Origin: Fluoribacter dumoffii NY 23
GTDB taxonomy: Bacteria; Pseudomonadota; Gammaproteobacteria; Legionellales; Legionellaceae
Length of the DNA stretch: 64,000 nt
Assembly: GCF_000236165.1 (NCBI RefSeq)
Contig: NZ_CM001374.1
Coordinates: 1-64,000 of the forward strand
Reading direction: 5' to 3'
Both the position numbers and the translations under genes were made by a program. The notes beneath the pieces were generated by a model that saw only the letters and a program-made list of their open reading frames with translations, had not been told where the DNA came from and did no database searches. Below are positions 61,789 through 64,000 of the stretch, piece after piece (position 1 is the stretch's first letter; each line of letters starts with the position of its first letter).

Positions 61789-64000
61789 CTATTCAAAATC
61801 ATCTAAATGAAGCGACTGAGATTTAGCAACTATCCAAAAATCTTTCCAGGGGTCAGCTCTAAGTGTTTCCAGTCGTTTTGGTAGAGTAAATATAGTATAA
61901 AAAGTATCATTAATATTATCAGTCAGCTCATCCCAATGAATGGGTGTAGCTACAGGAGCATGAGACCTTGCGCGAGTTGAATAAGCACCAATTGCAGTTG
62001 CATCCCACTGATTACGTAAGTAATCAATAAATATCTTTCCCACTCTCTTTGCTTTAGACATTTCACTAATGTAATTATTCGGTTGCATCTTCTCCAAAGT
62101 TTCTACAAAGGAGAGAGTGAATTCTTTAATTACATCCCAGTCATATTGAGGCTTAATGGGTACAACAACATGTAAACCTTTACCTCCAGTAGTTTTAACA
62201 AATGAAGTTAAATGAAATTCTTTTAAATATTGTCGTACTTCAAAAGCACTTTCCACCACCCTACTCCAAGGAACTTCAGGTGATGGGTCTAAATCAAAAA
62301 TAAGTACATCCGGAAATTTAAGATGAGAAACTTGGCTTCCCCATGGGTGAATTTCTAAAACACCCATTTGCGCCAACCCTAATAGACCCTCTCGATTAGT
62401 AACATACATGTAATCACTCATCTCATGATCTTTTGGCGACTCAATTAAAACTTTTTGAAGTTCTTTGGATGAGGATTTGTTAAACATTTTTTGATAAAAA
62501 CACTCTTTGTAATCTGTTGGACAGCGGACAAGGGTTAATGGACGGTTTTGAATGTAAGGCAACATGAAATCACTGACTTGTTCATAATAGTCAAAAACCA
62601 TTTTCTTGGTAATGCCGTCTTCAGGATAAAGAATTTTATCGGGGTGAGTTAGGCGAATATGCTTTTTAGGTAATAGGTCTTCCTTGGTTACTAATTCTCT
62701 GTTAATTACCTGAAAAGAGGTTTCTTCTTCTTTGGTCACTTGGAGTGCATCCTTATCATGCCGCAATCCTTTAAAACTTGGGTGTCGTAATATTTTTTCC
62801 GAGGTCCATTCAGTAAACTCAACCTCACAAACCAGTTCGGGCTTAACCCATGTTGCTGTTTTATATCCCGGAGGATTTTTTATTGAAAATGGATTTTCTT
62901 GGCTAATTCTTGCATTCAGTTCTAAAGAAATAGCTCTTAAGGTTGCGGAACTGAATCCTGTGCCTACATTCCCACAGAAAATTAAATCACCTTTCGAATC
63001 AAAATACCCTAAATACAAAGAGCCTATATGAGTACGCGAACCTTTAGGTGGTGTGAATCCTCCAATAACAAATTCCTGTCTTTTGGTACATTTCAGCTTT
63101 AACCAAGTTTTAGTACGTTTGGTTTGATAGGTGGAACTTGCTAATTTCGATATAATTCCTTCCAAAGAATAAGCGCAGGCATTTTGATAAAATTCATGTC
63201 CGAAACCGACTATATGGGAACTGTAATGGAATATAGGGTGATTCTCCGGTATTAGGGTTTCTAAAATTTCTTTACGCTTTATCAATGGTAATGAGCACAG
63301 ATTCCATTTATCGTAGTACACAATGTCGAATAGATAATAAAGAAACTGTGTTTCAACATTTCCTTTAATTGAATTTTGCATGAGTTGGAAACTGGGACGG
63401 CTTTGTTCATCCAATATAACTAACTCACCATCAAGTAATAAATTCTCAACAGGAAGCTTGGCTACTGCATCTGCAACAACCTGAAATTCTTTAGTCCAAT
63501 TTTTATGATTTCGAGACATCATGCGCACCGAATTTCCTTCTTTAAACGCAAGCATGCGATACCCATCATATTTAATTTCATGAATCCAGTTATCCCCTTC
63601 AGGAGCTGTATCGGCTAAAGTTGCTAACTGAGGTGATAGAGTTTGAGGAAATGGGGATTGTGGTAAATCAAATTGGAGTTTTTTAAAAGGGGAACGCTTT
63701 CTAGCAGTTTTAACCTCAGTATGCTCTTCTATTTCTTCTACTTTTTTTCCACTGACCACACTTTGAGGTTCCTTCTGAGTGATATCAAAGGAGTCCAGAG
63801 GTTGTGCAAAATCATCCTCATATTTTTTTAAAAACCAAGTGTCCTCACCTTTAATTTTAAATAAATCCCAGCGTCCGCCTAGTTTTTTTGCATGAAGAAT
63901 AAAACGTAAGTGCCCTTTTTTGTAGGCTTTTAAAGGATTTTCATCCAGCGATTCCCATTTACCGGTATCCCAAATAATCATCCGCCCACTGCCATATTCT
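61789..64000 (-). CDS. ligD: LigD-type DNA ligase/polymerase, 5' end beyond window
   Basis: Bacterial NHEJ enzyme with PE-ligase-polymerase order. The window holds the end of the 3'-phosphoesterase domain (residues reading YGSG then MIIWDTGKWE), the ATP-dependent ligase (active-site Lys in EIKYDGYR, SRNHKNW, LLDGELVI, LEGIISKL, WLKLKC) and the primase-like polymerase (HPDKILYPEDG, catalytic pair in IFDLDPSPEVPW, TTGGKGLHVVVP). The frame is open to the window edge; the ATG at 63981 is internal, since the codons before it continue the PE motif. A Ku gene would be expected nearby but is not in view. Confidence 0.92.
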   Translation of the reverse strand, partial: EYGSGRMIIWDTGKWESLDENPLKAYKKGHLRFILHAKKLGGRWDLFKIKGEDTWFLKKYEDDFAQPLDSFDITQKEPQSVVSGKKVEEIEEHTEVKTARKRSPFKKLQFDLPQSPFPQTLSPQLATLADTAPEGDNWIHEIKYDGYRMLAFKEGNSVRMMSRNHKNWTKEFQVVADAVAKLPVENLLLDGELVILDEQSRPSFQLMQNSIKGNVETQFLYYLFDIVYYDKWNLCSLPLIKRKEILETLIPENHPIFHYSSHIVGFGHEFYQNACAYSLEGIISKLASSTYQTKRTKTWLKLKCTKRQEFVIGGFTPPKGSRTHIGSLYLGYFDSKGDLIFCGNVGTGFSSATLRAISLELNARISQENPFSIKNPPGYKTATWVKPELVCEVEFTEWTSEKILRHPSFKGLRHDKDALQVTKEEETSFQVINRELVTKEDLLPKKHIRLTHPDKILYPEDGITKKMVFDYYEQVSDFMLPYIQNRPLTLVRCPTDYKECFYQKMFNKSSSKELQKVLIESPKDHEMSDYMYVTNREGLLGLAQMGVLEIHPWGSQVSHLKFPDVLIFDLDPSPEVPWSRVVESAFEVRQYLKEFHLTSFVKTTGGKGLHVVVPIKPQYDWDVIKEFTLSFVETLEKMQPNNYISEMSKAKRVGKIFIDYLRNQWDATAIGAYSTRARSHAPVATPIHWDELTDNINDTFYTIFTLPKRLETLRADPWKDFWIVAKSQSLHLDDFE

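Noticed and set aside
63979-63981. ATG taken as the start of LigD
   Set aside because: Codons upstream to the window edge continue the phosphoesterase-domain motif (EYGSG), so the true start lies outside the window.

Overview
The window looks like the backbone and accessory load of a conjugative plasmid or integrative element from a Legionella-like gammaproteobacterium. The basis is inference from the low GC, a CI-like regulator and HTH protein ahead of an F-type type IV secretion operon, a HelCBA/CzcCBA-type efflux operon, and the general look of the proteins. No rRNA or tRNA gene and no CRISPR array was recognised.

Layout. (1) 1-2410: maintenance module with a ParA-like ATPase and a winged-helix replication/partition protein, followed by two tandem palindromes at the end of the second gene. 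(2) 2459-4094: a SAM methyltransferase overlapping a YhhQ/VUT-family (queuosine-precursor type) transporter. (3) 4066-6222: a CI/LexA-like repressor that has lost both catalytic residues, its double operator, and two divergent genes. (4) 6273-25407: TraT and then an almost complete F-type transfer operon (traA L E K B V C, trbI, traW U, trbC, traN F, trbB, traH G, an unknown membrane protein, traD). (5) 25492-29828: a Ti/MOBQ-type relaxase-helicase on the minus strand, an oriT-like hairpin, and a divergent Ti-TraD-like accessory gene. F-type secretion is therefore paired with a non-F relaxosome. (6) 29861-37340: a plasmid gene split by a 6.7-kb Tn3-family transposon (exact 5-bp target duplication) carrying an unusual APC-motif metal P-type ATPase and a DUF302 gene. 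(7) 37373-37686: two small genes, one Cro-like, whose promoter carries the same 11-mer as the CI-like operator 33 kb away. (8) 39026-45498: a chemoreceptor gene split by a second, 4.6-kb Tn3-like transposon that encodes a tyrosine recombinase instead of a serine resolvase. (9) 45727-55582: metal resistance, with a His-rich lipoprotein, an SmtB-like ArsR repressor, a zinc-ribbon protein, a Zn/Cd-type P-ATPase and a CzcCBA-type RND pump. (10) 55787-61692: GNAT/DUF1778 toxin-antitoxin, serine recombinase plus DUF2971, a membrane coiled-coil protein, a HEPN-like protein and a lipoprotein, all in AT-rich DNA with a defence-island look. (11) 61789-64000: a LigD-type NHEJ ligase, cut by the window end.

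The transfer genes form one long plus-strand operon with many 4-40 bp overlaps. Control probably comes from the CI-like and Cro-like pair. Both transposon insertions can be reversed on paper: removing the element and one target copy restores an open reading frame in each case, which fixes the boundaries to the base. The best candidates for undescribed biology are the CI/Cro switch split across the transfer region, the paired tyrosine-recombinase core sites inside the second transposon, the F-type T4SS/MOBQ hybrid, and the HEPN/DUF2971 cluster.
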